DNA of 33,006 nt from contig JAWOGN010000148.1 in NCBI GenBank assembly GCA_046496815.1, positions 1 through 33,006 on the forward strand, read 5' to 3'. Made by a program: the position numbers and the translations under genes. This DNA is from JAWOGN01 sp046496815. GTDB lineage: Bacteria > Desulfobacterota > DSM-4660 > Desulfatiglandales > Desulfatiglandaceae. How positions within the stretch are numbered: the first letter of the stretch is position 1; every line of letters starts with the position of its first letter. The notes beneath the pieces are model-generated. The model made no database searches, was not told where the DNA came from, and worked only from the letters and a program-made list of their open reading frames with translations. Below, piece after piece: positions 16,950 to 25,032 of the stretch.

Positions 16950-18177
16950 TGAGATATCTTCTCACCCAGTCCAAGGCCATCATCGATGTATTCAGTTTGA
17001 CCTGCGCCCGGTTACCCCAGAAGCGGTACTCCCGCGAGACCGCTTTGTCTTTCGTCGCCAGTCCGATATGCACCGTCCCCACAGGTTTACTTCCGGAGCC
17101 GCCGGCAGGTCCGGCGATCCCCGTTACGGCCAAGCCTAACTTTGATTTCAACTTTTTTCTGACACCGCAGGCCATCTGCTCGACCGTTTCATTACTGACG
17201 GCCCCTTTTGCTTGAAGGGTCTCAGGGTCCACCTGCAGAAGATCGAGTTTGGACTGATTGCTGTAAACGATGACGCCGCCCAGGTAATAGTTGGAACTGC
17301 CGGCAACACTTGTCAGCCTGTGACCGATCAACCCGCCCGTGCACGATTCGGCAACAGCAAGGGTTACGTTTTTCTCCACCAACGCGTGTCCTACCACCGC
17401 TTCCATGGTCTGAGTGCCTGCGGCGAAGACGTAAGGGCCAATAAGTTGCCTCACTTTCTCTTCCGTTCTGTCCAACGTTTTTATGACTGTCGACTCATCT
17501 TTTCCCCGGAGGCTGATCGTGATGTGGTTTTCAGGGAAATGTGGATAGAAGCCGAAAATAATATCCCCGGTCCTGCCTTGGAGCTTCTTAAAAATCTCGG
17601 CGATGCCCGGCTCATTCAGCCCATACAGTTTTAGAATTCGTTGCCTCAAAACCGGCAGTGTTTTATAAAGACTCAGAATTTCAGGCAGCACGAATTTTTC
17701 CATGAGATAGCGCATTTGATCAGGGACGCCAGGGAGAAAGTAAAGGTGCACACCTTTTTCGTGAAGGGAAAAACCACATGCATTGCCTTCGGGATTGAGC
17801 ATCTTCGAGCCCTCCGGCATCCAAGCCATTTTTTCGAGAGAGGCTGTCATCTCAAAGTCCCGAAGCTTCGCGTGTCCCTTAATGAGTTCATACATCTGTT
17901 GATGAAGGCAAAGTGGCCGCTTCAGAGCCTTGGCCACCATTTCATTGGTAACATCGTCTTCGGTGGCCCCCAGGCCACCGGTCACAATCACGAATCGGGA
18001 GGACGCCACAGCCCGTTTGAGGGCTTCGGAGATCATCTCATAATTGTCACCGACGGATGTGATGCGGATGACCCGCAGCCCCGAGGCCGTCAGTCTGCCT
18101 GCGGCATACCACGAATTCAGATCGAGGGTTCTGCCGGCCGCAAGCTCATTGCCTATGGTGATGATTTCGCCATACAT
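16921..18177 (-). CDS. cinA: CinA family protein (pyrophosphatase-like/NMN deamidase)
   Basis: This is a 418-aa two-domain CinA. The N-terminal MoCF-like domain (about 1-170) carries ITIGNELAAG and GGLGATEDDVT (67-77), the site linked to ADP-ribose pyrophosphatase activity in the family. The C-terminal domain (about 255-418) is the PncC nicotinamide-mononucleotide amidase, with AESCTGG (S278), GAVSNETV and GIAGPAGGS with KPVGTVHIG. It recycles NMN from DNA ligase and other sources and is often encoded next to recA, as here. The usual Pro in the GGLGP-T motif is Ala. It lies 52 bases after pgpA and overlaps thpR. Confidence 0.93.
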   Translation of the reverse strand: MYGEIITIGNELAAGRTLDLNSWYAAGRLTASGLRVIRITSVGDNYEMISEALKRAVASSRFVIVTGGLGATEDDVTNEMVAKALKRPLCLHQQMYELIKGHAKLRDFEMTASLEKMAWMPEGSKMLNPEGNACGFSLHEKGVHLYFLPGVPDQMRYLMEKFVLPEILSLYKTLPVLRQRILKLYGLNEPGIAEIFKKLQGRTGDIIFGFYPHFPENHITISLRGKDESTVIKTLDRTEEKVRQLIGPYVFAAGTQTMEAVVGHALVEKNVTLAVAESCTGGLIGHRLTSVAGSSNYYLGGVIVYSNQSKLDLLQVDPETLQAKGAVSNETVEQMACGVRKKLKSKLGLAVTGIAGPAGGSGSKPVGTVHIGLATKDKAVSREYRFWGNRAQVKLNTSMMALDWVRRYLNGNPFLSGI

Positions 18178-18229
18178 CCCAGTTTCATGTTCACTGATTG
18201 TGTCGTGTGAATCAGTAACTGCACACTTT

Positions 18230-18739
18230 CTATTCTATCAATAACAGGATCAGCTTTGTACCCAAGAGTGCATATGTTCCGGCCACAAGGTCGTCCATGA
18301 CGATGCCGAACCCCCCTTTGAGTTTTTCCAGATGTTTGATGGGATAGGGCTTTAGCATGTCGAAAAAACGGAAAAAAACAAAACCCATCCCAATGTTCAG
18401 CCATGAGGGCGGCAAAATAAACAGGGTCAGCAAGAACCCTGCCACTTCATCAATTACCACCACTGCCGGATCACGCTGCGCCAGCAATTTCTCGCTTCGA
18501 TCCGACGTCCAGATGGCAGCCGTCACCACAAGGGCGAAGATGAAAGCCCTTGGCCACACCCCGAGGCAGGCCATTCCGATTCCCAGCGGGATCGCGGCAA
18601 GGGTGCCAAAGGTTCCGGGTGCGACCGGCAGAAGGCCGGCTCCGAACCAAGTCGACAATATCAAAGCGGTTTTCCCGGGAGGATCGGATTCCCTGAAAAC
18701 GCGCCGCCAGAAGAAGTTATCAGATTGAGGTTTTGACAT
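18230..18739 (-). CDS. pgpA: Phosphatidylglycerophosphatase A
   Basis: PgpA dephosphorylates phosphatidylglycerol phosphate in the inner membrane to make phosphatidylglycerol. The family blocks are all visible: GAGLLPVAPGTFGTLAAIPLG, VVIDEVAGFLLTL, FVFFRFFDMLKPYPIKHLEKL and GGFGIVMDDLVAG, separated by hydrophobic helices. The length (169 aa) is normal. The ATG at 18739 directly follows an in-frame TTG, and no strong ribosome-binding site is seen. It leads the cinA-thpR-recA-alaS series, an arrangement typical of deltaproteobacteria. The 131 bases upstream to larC hold nothing recognisable. Confidence 0.95.
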   Translation of the reverse strand: MSKPQSDNFFWRRVFRESDPPGKTALILSTWFGAGLLPVAPGTFGTLAAIPLGIGMACLGVWPRAFIFALVVTAAIWTSDRSEKLLAQRDPAVVVIDEVAGFLLTLFILPPSWLNIGMGFVFFRFFDMLKPYPIKHLEKLKGGFGIVMDDLVAGTYALLGTKLILLLIE

Positions 18740-18870
18740 CAAGCGGGGAATGCTTCGTGGTTCCTATTTCAAAATGTTCAACTTGCCGTTTAACCCACAC
18801 GGGGTCATCACCGGAAGTCGGGGCTTACACTTTGAGTCTGCACCCGATTGGAGGGCTCATGTCGCCGAAC

Positions 18871-20040
18871 TTATTTTCCTCGGTTTAATCCCATTACCCA
18901 AAAAAAGATCTCCTTGAGGGGTGTCTTATTTTTCAGGGCAAGATGCCGACACACTTCATACTCGGGCACATAAGCGGATGAACCCTCTTTGTCGAGAACT
19001 TTTTTTACACTCATTTTGCCCCAAGGGCTGTCAACTCGTACGATCGAACGTTGCAGGACTTTTCTCTGACTGTATCGAAACCGGATACCCAATGTGCTGC
19101 ATTCTCTAAAAAGGATGTCCATCAATGTATCTGTTTGATTCGGCCGACCCATAACCTGTATCTGGACACCCGGCCGATTCTTTTTCATCTGCACGGGACA
19201 AAAAACAACGTCCAGTGCGCCGGCGTCAAACAGCCGCTCCATGACATACCCCAGCCATTCCGGGCTGGAGTCGTCGGTATTGGCTTCGAGCATCACAACC
19301 GTTTCCGTCGGAACTTGAGCATGTGAGGCTCCAAGGAGTATTCGAAGCAGGTTGGGTCTGTCCGGCAGGTCTTTTTTTCCTACCCCATATCCAATCGTAT
19401 CAATTATCATCGGCGGCATGGGTCCGAAAGATTGAGCAAGGCCTCGCACCAGCGCGGCTCCGGTCGGGGTGACCATTTCATGTTTCGTCCCTGAATCATA
19501 AACGGGTGCCCCTTTCAAAAGGGACATGGTGGCAGGTGCCGGAACCGGTAATGTGCCGTGCGCGGCCTTTACAAAACCGGAACCAAGCGGCAAAGCAGAT
19601 ACAAAGAGGGCGCTGATGCCTAATCGTTCGAGACCATAAACGGATCCAACGATGTCAACAATAGAATCCACCGCGCCCACCTCGTGGAAATGAATTTCTG
19701 CGGGTGGACGGTTATGTATTTTTCCTTCGGCATCGGCGAGGGCTTCAAATATGCCGATGCTCGATTTTTTGACCGCACTGCTTAAATTTGCTTGTTCAAT
19801 GATTTTTAGGATCGTTTTCAGGTTTCGAGGGGGCTGCGCTTGTCCTTCGAGTTCGACCAAGAAGCGGGTGCCGAAAATGCCGCTCCGCTCCTCGCTTCGC
19901 ATCTTCAGCTGATACCCATGGAGTGGAAGGGTTCGAACGCATGCCTCCAGTTCGTCGAAAGGGAGTCCCGCATTCAGCAGGGCACCGATGAGCATGTCCC
20001 CACTAATACCGGAAAAACAGTCAAGGTAGGCAATTGTCAT
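18871..20040 (-). CDS. larC: Nickel-pincer cofactor biosynthesis protein LarC
   Basis: LarC (DUF111 family) is the cyclometallase that inserts nickel into pyridinium-3,5-bisthiocarboxylate mononucleotide, the cofactor of lactate racemase LarA and relatives. The 389-aa protein starts with the diagnostic AYLDCFSGISGDM, has the metal-binding IHFHEVGAVDSIVDIVG block (116-132), GTLPVPAPAT, TPTGAAL and LEANTDDSSPEWLGYV near the middle, and the C-terminal RYSQRKVLQR region. It is one intact ORF. LarA, LarB and LarE are not in the window. AAGGAG lies about 13 bases before the ATG. It follows the radical SAM gene by 29 bases and is probably co-transcribed with it. Confidence 0.92.
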   Translation of the reverse strand: MTIAYLDCFSGISGDMLIGALLNAGLPFDELEACVRTLPLHGYQLKMRSEERSGIFGTRFLVELEGQAQPPRNLKTILKIIEQANLSSAVKKSSIGIFEALADAEGKIHNRPPAEIHFHEVGAVDSIVDIVGSVYGLERLGISALFVSALPLGSGFVKAAHGTLPVPAPATMSLLKGAPVYDSGTKHEMVTPTGAALVRGLAQSFGPMPPMIIDTIGYGVGKKDLPDRPNLLRILLGASHAQVPTETVVMLEANTDDSSPEWLGYVMERLFDAGALDVVFCPVQMKKNRPGVQIQVMGRPNQTDTLMDILFRECSTLGIRFRYSQRKVLQRSIVRVDSPWGKMSVKKVLDKEGSSAYVPEYEVCRHLALKNKTPLKEIFFWVMGLNRGK

Positions 20041-20069
20041 GGCGTGCGTTTTTTCTCCTTTTTGCGGAT

Positions 20070-21035
20070 CTACTGAAACGGCTCGGCTTGCTGAAAATCG
20101 GGCAAGAATGGAGAAGGGAAATGTGACGATTGGCGATTGGATCCTATTTCGGGAAACTGAACAAAAAGATTTTCAAAACCAAGTTCCATGGCGTGAGCGT
20201 AAACCCTGTCGAACTCATCGCGTGTGAGAAAGCGGTTGAGGTCCTTGTCATATTGGTGCCTCGTGGGATGATACTGGGACATGAGGCTCAACGGCAACGC
20301 TTTGCCGAACTCTAAGAAAAGGGTGGTCAACGCATTTACGGAATTTTCCAGTTTTCCAGGCAGAATCAAGTGCCGGACGAGCACGCCCCGTTTGGCCATA
20401 GCAGCGCCGCCTGTTGTGCAGGCGTCCAAAAACCCTTTTTGTCTGACCATCTCTGAGATGGCGTCAAGCGCCACCTTCGGATAATCCCGGCATTTTGAAA
20501 GATCCCACGCAAGGGATGGGTTCGCATATTTGTAGTCGGGAAGGTAGATATCAGCATAGTCTTTTGCCATGTGGATGCTTTCCAGGGATTCGTAACCGGA
20601 GAGATTGAATACAATGGGGATATCAAAGCCTTCCTCACGTAATCGTGAAACAAGACGGAAGACATGCGGAAAGAATTGGTCGGGTGTGACAAAATTAATA
20701 TTGTGAACATGGCCGAGAGAAATGAGTGTCGCTAAGCGAAGCAGTAACTCCTCCAAGGCGACAGGGCTGCCAAGCCCGCGATGTGAAATTTGATAATTCT
20801 GGCAGAAAGCGCACCTGAGAGAGCAACCGGCCAGAAAAACCGTTCCTGAGCCCATATCGCCGGAGATGGGAGGTTCCTCTCCAAAATGGGGACCCACATA
20901 ACCAACTCTGAGTTGATCGGATTCTCCGCAAAAACCGGATCGAGCCGTCTCGCGGCTCCTTCGCCTGTTTACGCCGCAACGGCGTGGACACAAGTCGCAT
21001 TTCTCATAGGATTTAAATAGACTGTCACGTCTCAT
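20070..21035 (-). CDS. Radical SAM protein, PflX/COG1313 type
   Basis: This is an S-adenosylmethionine-dependent radical enzyme related to pyruvate formate-lyase activases. The N-terminal cysteine-rich region (KCDLCPRRCGVNR then GFCGE) precedes the cluster motif GCSLRCAFCQNY (C71, C75, C78), followed by INFVTPDQFFPHV, the ADIYLPDYKYA strand, GVLVRHLILPG and LMSQYHPT, an order I recognise from the COG1313 family. The substrate is unknown; such proteins may activate glycyl-radical enzymes, but none is nearby. I use the ATG at 21035; the frame is open to a TTG at 21071. The larC gene begins 29 bases downstream, so a link with cofactor maturation is possible. Confidence 0.85.
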   Translation of the reverse strand: MRRDSLFKSYEKCDLCPRRCGVNRRRSRETARSGFCGESDQLRVGYVGPHFGEEPPISGDMGSGTVFLAGCSLRCAFCQNYQISHRGLGSPVALEELLLRLATLISLGHVHNINFVTPDQFFPHVFRLVSRLREEGFDIPIVFNLSGYESLESIHMAKDYADIYLPDYKYANPSLAWDLSKCRDYPKVALDAISEMVRQKGFLDACTTGGAAMAKRGVLVRHLILPGKLENSVNALTTLFLEFGKALPLSLMSQYHPTRHQYDKDLNRFLTRDEFDRVYAHAMELGFENLFVQFPEIGSNRQSSHFPSPFLPDFQQAEPFQ

Positions 21036-21069
21036 CAACAATTTTGGCAGACCTTTCTGTGCATAAAGC

Positions 21070-21106
21070 AAGCCCCCACAAGGGAAATGCCTCCCGGTGA
21101 GGGCTT
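21070..21106 (-). terminator. Hairpin downstream of the HU gene
   Basis: On the minus strand AAGCCCTCAC pairs with GTGGGGGCTT (one mismatch), followed by a weak GCTTTA tail. It lies about 24 bases after the HU stop and would partly separate HU from the radical SAM gene. Confidence 0.35.
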
Positions 21107-21129
21107 GATAGATCTCTTTTGGCTACCCG

Positions 21130-21396
21130 CTAAACGGCGTCTTTCAGGGCCTTCCCTGCCACAAACTTAGGCACCCGCTTCGCCTTGATCTTAATTTCTT
21201 CACCCGTTTGTGGATTTCTGCCCTTTCGGGCCTTTCTCTTGTCCACCTTGAAGGTGCCAAAGCCAACCAGTGTAACCGTATCTTTTTTCTTAAGCGCCTT
21301 GGTAATGGATGAAAACACGCAATCTACTGCTGCCTGAGCCTCTTTTTTGGTGTTGACGACCTTAGCCACCTCGTTGATTAAGTCCCCTTTGTTCAT
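21130..21396 (-). CDS. hup: DNA-binding protein HU
   Basis: This is an 88-aa nucleoid protein of the HU/IHF family, which bends DNA as a dimer. The sequence MNKGDLINEVAKV, the GFGTFKV strand turn and the DNA-arm region GRNPQTGEEIKI are typical of HU; IHF subunits differ in the arm. The start is fixed by AAGGAGG seven bases before the ATG at 21396; the frame is open for 26 codons upstream, which are leader. It is probably monocistronic. The 212 bases upstream are AT-rich and likely hold the promoter, but no single site stands out. Confidence 0.93.
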   Translation of the reverse strand: MNKGDLINEVAKVVNTKKEAQAAVDCVFSSITKALKKKDTVTLVGFGTFKVDKRKARKGRNPQTGEEIKIKAKRVPKFVAGKALKDAV

Positions 21397-21608
21397 ACTC
21401 TCTCCTCCTTCCTGGAATTGGTGAAATGGGTGATTTGAGATTCCCTGATTAATTGAATCCTCAGAATATTTCAACCTAAAAATAGCATGAATAGCGTTTT
21501 TTGCGCATTTTCAGCATAAAAAATCAAAAGAAGCCGGCATGTCTTTATCAGAATAATTCCCGGCCCTTGTTTTCAGCAACCGGTGTGTAGGTCGGGGAGA
21601 GGGTATGG

Positions 21609-22112
21609 TTAGTAATCTTTAGGTCGCTCCTTGACCTGGAACGGCACGTCAAAGACATCCGTCAGGGCCTTGACAGCGGTGTTGAGATGCTGTGCGGTGA
21701 CGACACAGGAGACACTGGAAATAGAGGTGCTGATTGCCAACGAAGCGATGCCCACAGCGGCCATTGAGGAAAACATCATGGAGTGGATTCGCGGTCTTTC
21801 ACGCAAGTGAGGACCGAAGACCGTAATAACGGCCACATCCGGTATATACAGGATCGCCTTGGCATCAATGGTCGGTTTAATCGCTTCAAGTGTTGTCAGG
21901 GCATGATCCAAATCCTTTTGGTCGATGATGAGGGAAAAATTCCCACATTCCTCAAGGTCGAAACTCTCTACCAGAAGTTCAATGCTGATACCGCTTTTGC
22001 CCAAAACACCCAACACGGTGGCTGCGACGCTTGCATGGTCCGGCACGGAAACGATTTTTATCAGTGCCCGTCCATCGCTTTGCATGATGCCACCGATTTT
22101 TGTTTTCTCCAT
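21609..22112 (-). CDS. Stand-alone ACT domain protein
   Basis: This 167-aa protein has two ACT-like regulatory repeats of the aspartokinase type. The first (about 15-80) reads IVSVPDHASVAATVLGVLGKSGISIELLVES. The second (about 88-160) reads AVITVFGPHLRERPRIHSMMFSSMAAVGIASLAISTSISSVSCVV, followed by LNTAVKALTDVFDVPF. The aspartate-kinase catalytic domain is absent, so it should bind an amino acid or similar ligand and sense or regulate. The gene starts 27 bases after the PaaK-like ligase and is probably co-translated with it. The start is uncertain: an in-frame ATG nine codons in is close to GGTGG. Confidence 0.85.
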   Translation of the reverse strand: MEKTKIGGIMQSDGRALIKIVSVPDHASVAATVLGVLGKSGISIELLVESFDLEECGNFSLIIDQKDLDHALTTLEAIKPTIDAKAILYIPDVAVITVFGPHLRERPRIHSMMFSSMAAVGIASLAISTSISSVSCVVTAQHLNTAVKALTDVFDVPFQVKERPKDY

Positions 22113-22139
22113 GGATGTATCCCGAGCCTCCGGGGCGGA

Positions 22140-23423
22140 TTATTCCCAGCGCCTTTTATCTTCGATCTTTTTGTGAAAATCAGGAATTGTGCCACGCGGG
22201 ACAAATTGAACTCTGCCCTTTATGGTCAATATATTCTTGATATCCCGTTCAATTCGACCGCGGAGAATCTCGGGCCGGGAGACATCCTCGTTCAACTCCA
22301 AGAGAAACGTCATGATGTCATTGTGACCTTGCCGTGTAATGACCACTTGATACTTATAGACTTCCGGGTAAGAGGAGACAACGTCATCTGTCTGCCAGGG
22401 ATGCACAAACGTCCCCTTCACCTTGGCCGCCTCATCGATTCTACCCAGGATCTTTTTTAACATGGGTCCGGTTCTCCCACATGGGCAGGATTTTTGGCTC
22501 CACATGGAAAGGTCGCCGGTAGCCATTCGGATCATGGGATACAAAAAATTAAAATTGGTTGCTACCACCTCCCCGGTGGAACCCTCCTCCACCTGTTTTC
22601 CGGTTCGCGGGTCAGTTACCTCGACCAGTATGTTATCGGGCACGTGTAAGCCGGTCTTGTGCTGACATTCATACCCGATACACCCCGAGAAAACAGTCCC
22701 GTATCCCTGCCGGAGTGTCATGTCCAGCTTGTTTTCAATGCGGGAGCGGAGGGATTCGGGGAGCATTTCCGCCCCTACCAGGGCCTTTTTCAGAAAGAGA
22801 TCCTTCCTCACGTCCAGTCCCATGGCCTCTGCACGTTGCGCCAACGTCATGATAAAACTGGGCGTACCCATGAATCCGTTGATTTTGAGCATCTGCATGA
22901 TCTTAACCTGCATCATTGTGTTGCCCACCCCCGTGGGGATCACGATCGCGCCGAGCATTTTCGCCGATTCATCCAGCATAAAAGCAAGCGGCCAAAGGTG
23001 GTAATTAAAGGTGTTGAGAATACGATCCTGCGCCTCAAAGCCGGCACCACATAGGGCTTCCGCCCACGAAGTGTCTCGATACTCTCGCGCTCCAGGCTGA
23101 AAGATAAGACCGGGATTAATGTAGATGCGGCCGATACTCTCGAAACCCATCGCCTCGAATTCCCCGAAAGGTGCATGTTTCTTCTGACGCGCAACCAAGT
23201 CGTCTATCCGAAGAATGGGGAGTCGGTTCAGATCGTCCAGGCTTTGGATTTGGGAAGGTTCGACGCCGGCGGATCGGATGATTTCCCGGTATGCCTTCGA
23301 GTGCTTGCAGGCGTGCCGGAAGATTGTGAGAAACGCAAGGTTTAAGTCCGCTTTCCGTTTTTCCCAGTCCTCAGTTTCTCGGACGCTATCGAAAAAGCGG
23401 TTTTTTGGTCCCGTGTTTTCCAT
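22140..23423 (-). CDS. PaaK-like acyl/aryl-CoA ligase with atypical P-loop
   Basis: This is a 427-aa member of the phenylacetate-CoA ligase branch of adenylate-forming enzymes, which activate carboxylic acids with ATP and CoA. Family landmarks include the central MGTPSFIMTLA, the GAEMLPESLRSRIE segment, QGYGTVFSGCIGYEC, TGEVVATNF, IRMATGDLS, the CPCGRTGP zinc-type cysteine motif, and the hinge GRIDEAAKVKGTFVHP. The standard SSGTTG phosphate loop is missing: the equivalent place (residues 102-111) reads INPGLIFQPG. It may be a ligase of a divergent subgroup or a non-canonical enzyme. GGGAG lies about seven bases before the ATG at 23423. The ACT protein gene follows directly. The 192 bases upstream to the patatin gene contain nothing clear. 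Confidence 0.85.
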   Translation of the reverse strand: MENTGPKNRFFDSVRETEDWEKRKADLNLAFLTIFRHACKHSKAYREIIRSAGVEPSQIQSLDDLNRLPILRIDDLVARQKKHAPFGEFEAMGFESIGRIYINPGLIFQPGAREYRDTSWAEALCGAGFEAQDRILNTFNYHLWPLAFMLDESAKMLGAIVIPTGVGNTMMQVKIMQMLKINGFMGTPSFIMTLAQRAEAMGLDVRKDLFLKKALVGAEMLPESLRSRIENKLDMTLRQGYGTVFSGCIGYECQHKTGLHVPDNILVEVTDPRTGKQVEEGSTGEVVATNFNFLYPMIRMATGDLSMWSQKSCPCGRTGPMLKKILGRIDEAAKVKGTFVHPWQTDDVVSSYPEVYKYQVVITRQGHNDIMTFLLELNEDVSRPEILRGRIERDIKNILTIKGRVQFVPRGTIPDFHKKIEDKRRWE

Positions 23424-23615
23424 CACATCTCCCCGTTTCAAGATGTTTTCATGAAAAATGGTTCTTCATGTCGTCCGGCAATGCAAACGAAAAGATACCT
23501 GCGGGTCAATCAGCAGGATGAGGGGTAAGGTTCCCCTACCGTATTGAATGGACAAGTAAAGTCTGGGGTTGCGTTCTCAAATGAAACGCATTTAAATCAT
23601 TGGTATTCGCGCATG

Positions 23616-24623
23616 TCAATGATTCACGGTCGCAGTGTTATCGTACCATTCAAAATAACGGTTTGCGCCCTCTCGGCCGGATTCAACCAGATTCCACTTC
23701 ATGTCATTTGACAGATCAAACTGAGTCGTTTGCACACCGAGCGTATCGATATAAACGGTCCGTTGCCAATCATCACTGTGCAGATGGATGCTTTGCTGTG
23801 CTTCCATGACGGTTTGGATGAGCGCCCATGCGTATGAAAAGAAGTCACCAATCCTCCGGCGTTCAGGTTCTGCGTGATCTCGAAACAGGGCGATCTCCTT
23901 TTCCGAATCCAGGCGGAAGCCCAACGTTTCCTTATTATAGACGTATTTGCTGATTCTTTTCCCGGATTTCGCTAATTTCGCATTCTGATTGTCGTAATAC
24001 TCTGTAGTTCGAGCATGTTTATTCACGTATTTTTTTCTGTCGAAGAGTTTAATCGGATAGTTGGAAAGGACCCCTCCGTCAACATATACATCGCCTCGCA
24101 GGCTCCGTTTTGCGGTAAAGAAAAGGGGTATGGACATGGAGATTCTCACGGCATCGGCGATGCACATTCTCGGCGTATGTTCATGGGAGAAGACTTCACT
24201 AAAGTGGGTGGACAAATTCGTTCCGATAAAATAGAGTTCCTTAAACCTATTTTGAGAAAAAACCTCTGCAAATGTCGCCTCATGATTTCCCGTCTTTACC
24301 TCAACAATTTCCCCAATCCAGTTCCTGAAGAAATCTCCTTTGTACCAACCAAAATCATGAATGAGCCGTTCGGTGTCTCGGATGATTCCCCATGAATCGT
24401 CCAGGAAATTGGTGAAATCGAGATTCCAAAGAATTTCCTTCATTTCATCGACTGAATAACCGAGGCCGACGAGTAATGCATTGATCGCACCGGCCGACGT
24501 TCCGCCGACACGCTTGATTTTTTGCATGACCTTTTTCTGCTTTAAGACCTCCAGTGCACCCACATATGCAATTCCCTTGACGCCCCCGCCTTCAAAGATC
24601 AGGTTCTTGAATTTATAGGGCAT
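23616..24623 (-). CDS. Patatin-like phospholipase
   Basis: This is a 335-aa patatin-family serine lipid hydrolase. The oxyanion-hole motif EGGGVKG (11-17), the nucleophile elbow GTSAG (S43) and the catalytic DGG (D182) form a complete catalytic dyad. The first 200 residues make up the patatin core, and the remaining C-terminal part has no recognised domain and includes a basic KKYVNKHARTTEYYDNQNAK stretch. No signal peptide is seen, so it acts in the cytoplasm or is released by other means. The small HTH/coiled-coil gene is 52 bases upstream on the same strand, so the two may form a unit. Substrate and role are unknown; host-lipid, storage-granule or defence roles are all possible. Confidence 0.88.
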   Translation of the reverse strand: MPYKFKNLIFEGGGVKGIAYVGALEVLKQKKVMQKIKRVGGTSAGAINALLVGLGYSVDEMKEILWNLDFTNFLDDSWGIIRDTERLIHDFGWYKGDFFRNWIGEIVEVKTGNHEATFAEVFSQNRFKELYFIGTNLSTHFSEVFSHEHTPRMCIADAVRISMSIPLFFTAKRSLRGDVYVDGGVLSNYPIKLFDRKKYVNKHARTTEYYDNQNAKLAKSGKRISKYVYNKETLGFRLDSEKEIALFRDHAEPERRRIGDFFSYAWALIQTVMEAQQSIHLHSDDWQRTVYIDTLGVQTTQFDLSNDMKWNLVESGREGANRYFEWYDNTATVNH

Positions 24624-24675
24624 GCGTTTCTCCTCATTAAACCGTACCTTCTAAAATCGGAACGGCCGCAGCAGT

Positions 24676-25032
24676 CTACCGAAAGGCGTTTGATCCCTCT
24701 TTCCTTATCTGTTTCTCGAGTTCAGTTTTTTTGGCCTGAAGTTCGTTTAGTCTCTTTTTTAGCGTGCGGATTTCGTTCTTGACCTTCCGAAGCTCTGTCT
24801 GTCCTTTGACGACCGACAAATGATCGCTGCCAAATTCTTCAATGATGTACCGCTCAAGCTGACTTCTCAAAAGCCTGAGATATGGATTGCCCCAAATGGA
24901 ACCTTCTCGATATTCAAGTTTGCCGGCGCGTATGCCCATAACAATGAAGTCGCGGTCTACTCCATATTCTTTCTTCGCGGTTACATCACTGAGCGTTGCC
25001 CCTTTTCGATTCCACTCACCGTATTCCGCCAT
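24676..25032 (-). CDS. Small HTH-like protein with C-terminal coiled coil
   Basis: This is a 118-aa protein that I do not know by name. Residues about 12-65 (TLSDVTAKKEYGVDRDFIV, GKLEYREGSIWGN, LRSQLERYI) resemble the excisionase/MerR-type winged-helix pattern, with an initial helix, a recognition helix and a wing. Residues about 75-112 are strongly charged with heptad-like leucines (ELRKVKNEIRTLKKRLNEL), a likely coiled coil. This suggests a small DNA-binding dimer, possibly a regulator or adaptor. It has a good AAGGATA before the ATG. The patatin gene lies 52 bases downstream. Function unproven. Confidence 0.75.
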   Translation of the reverse strand: MAEYGEWNRKGATLSDVTAKKEYGVDRDFIVMGIRAGKLEYREGSIWGNPYLRLLRSQLERYIIEEFGSDHLSVVKGQTELRKVKNEIRTLKKRLNELQAKKTELEKQIRKEGSNAFR

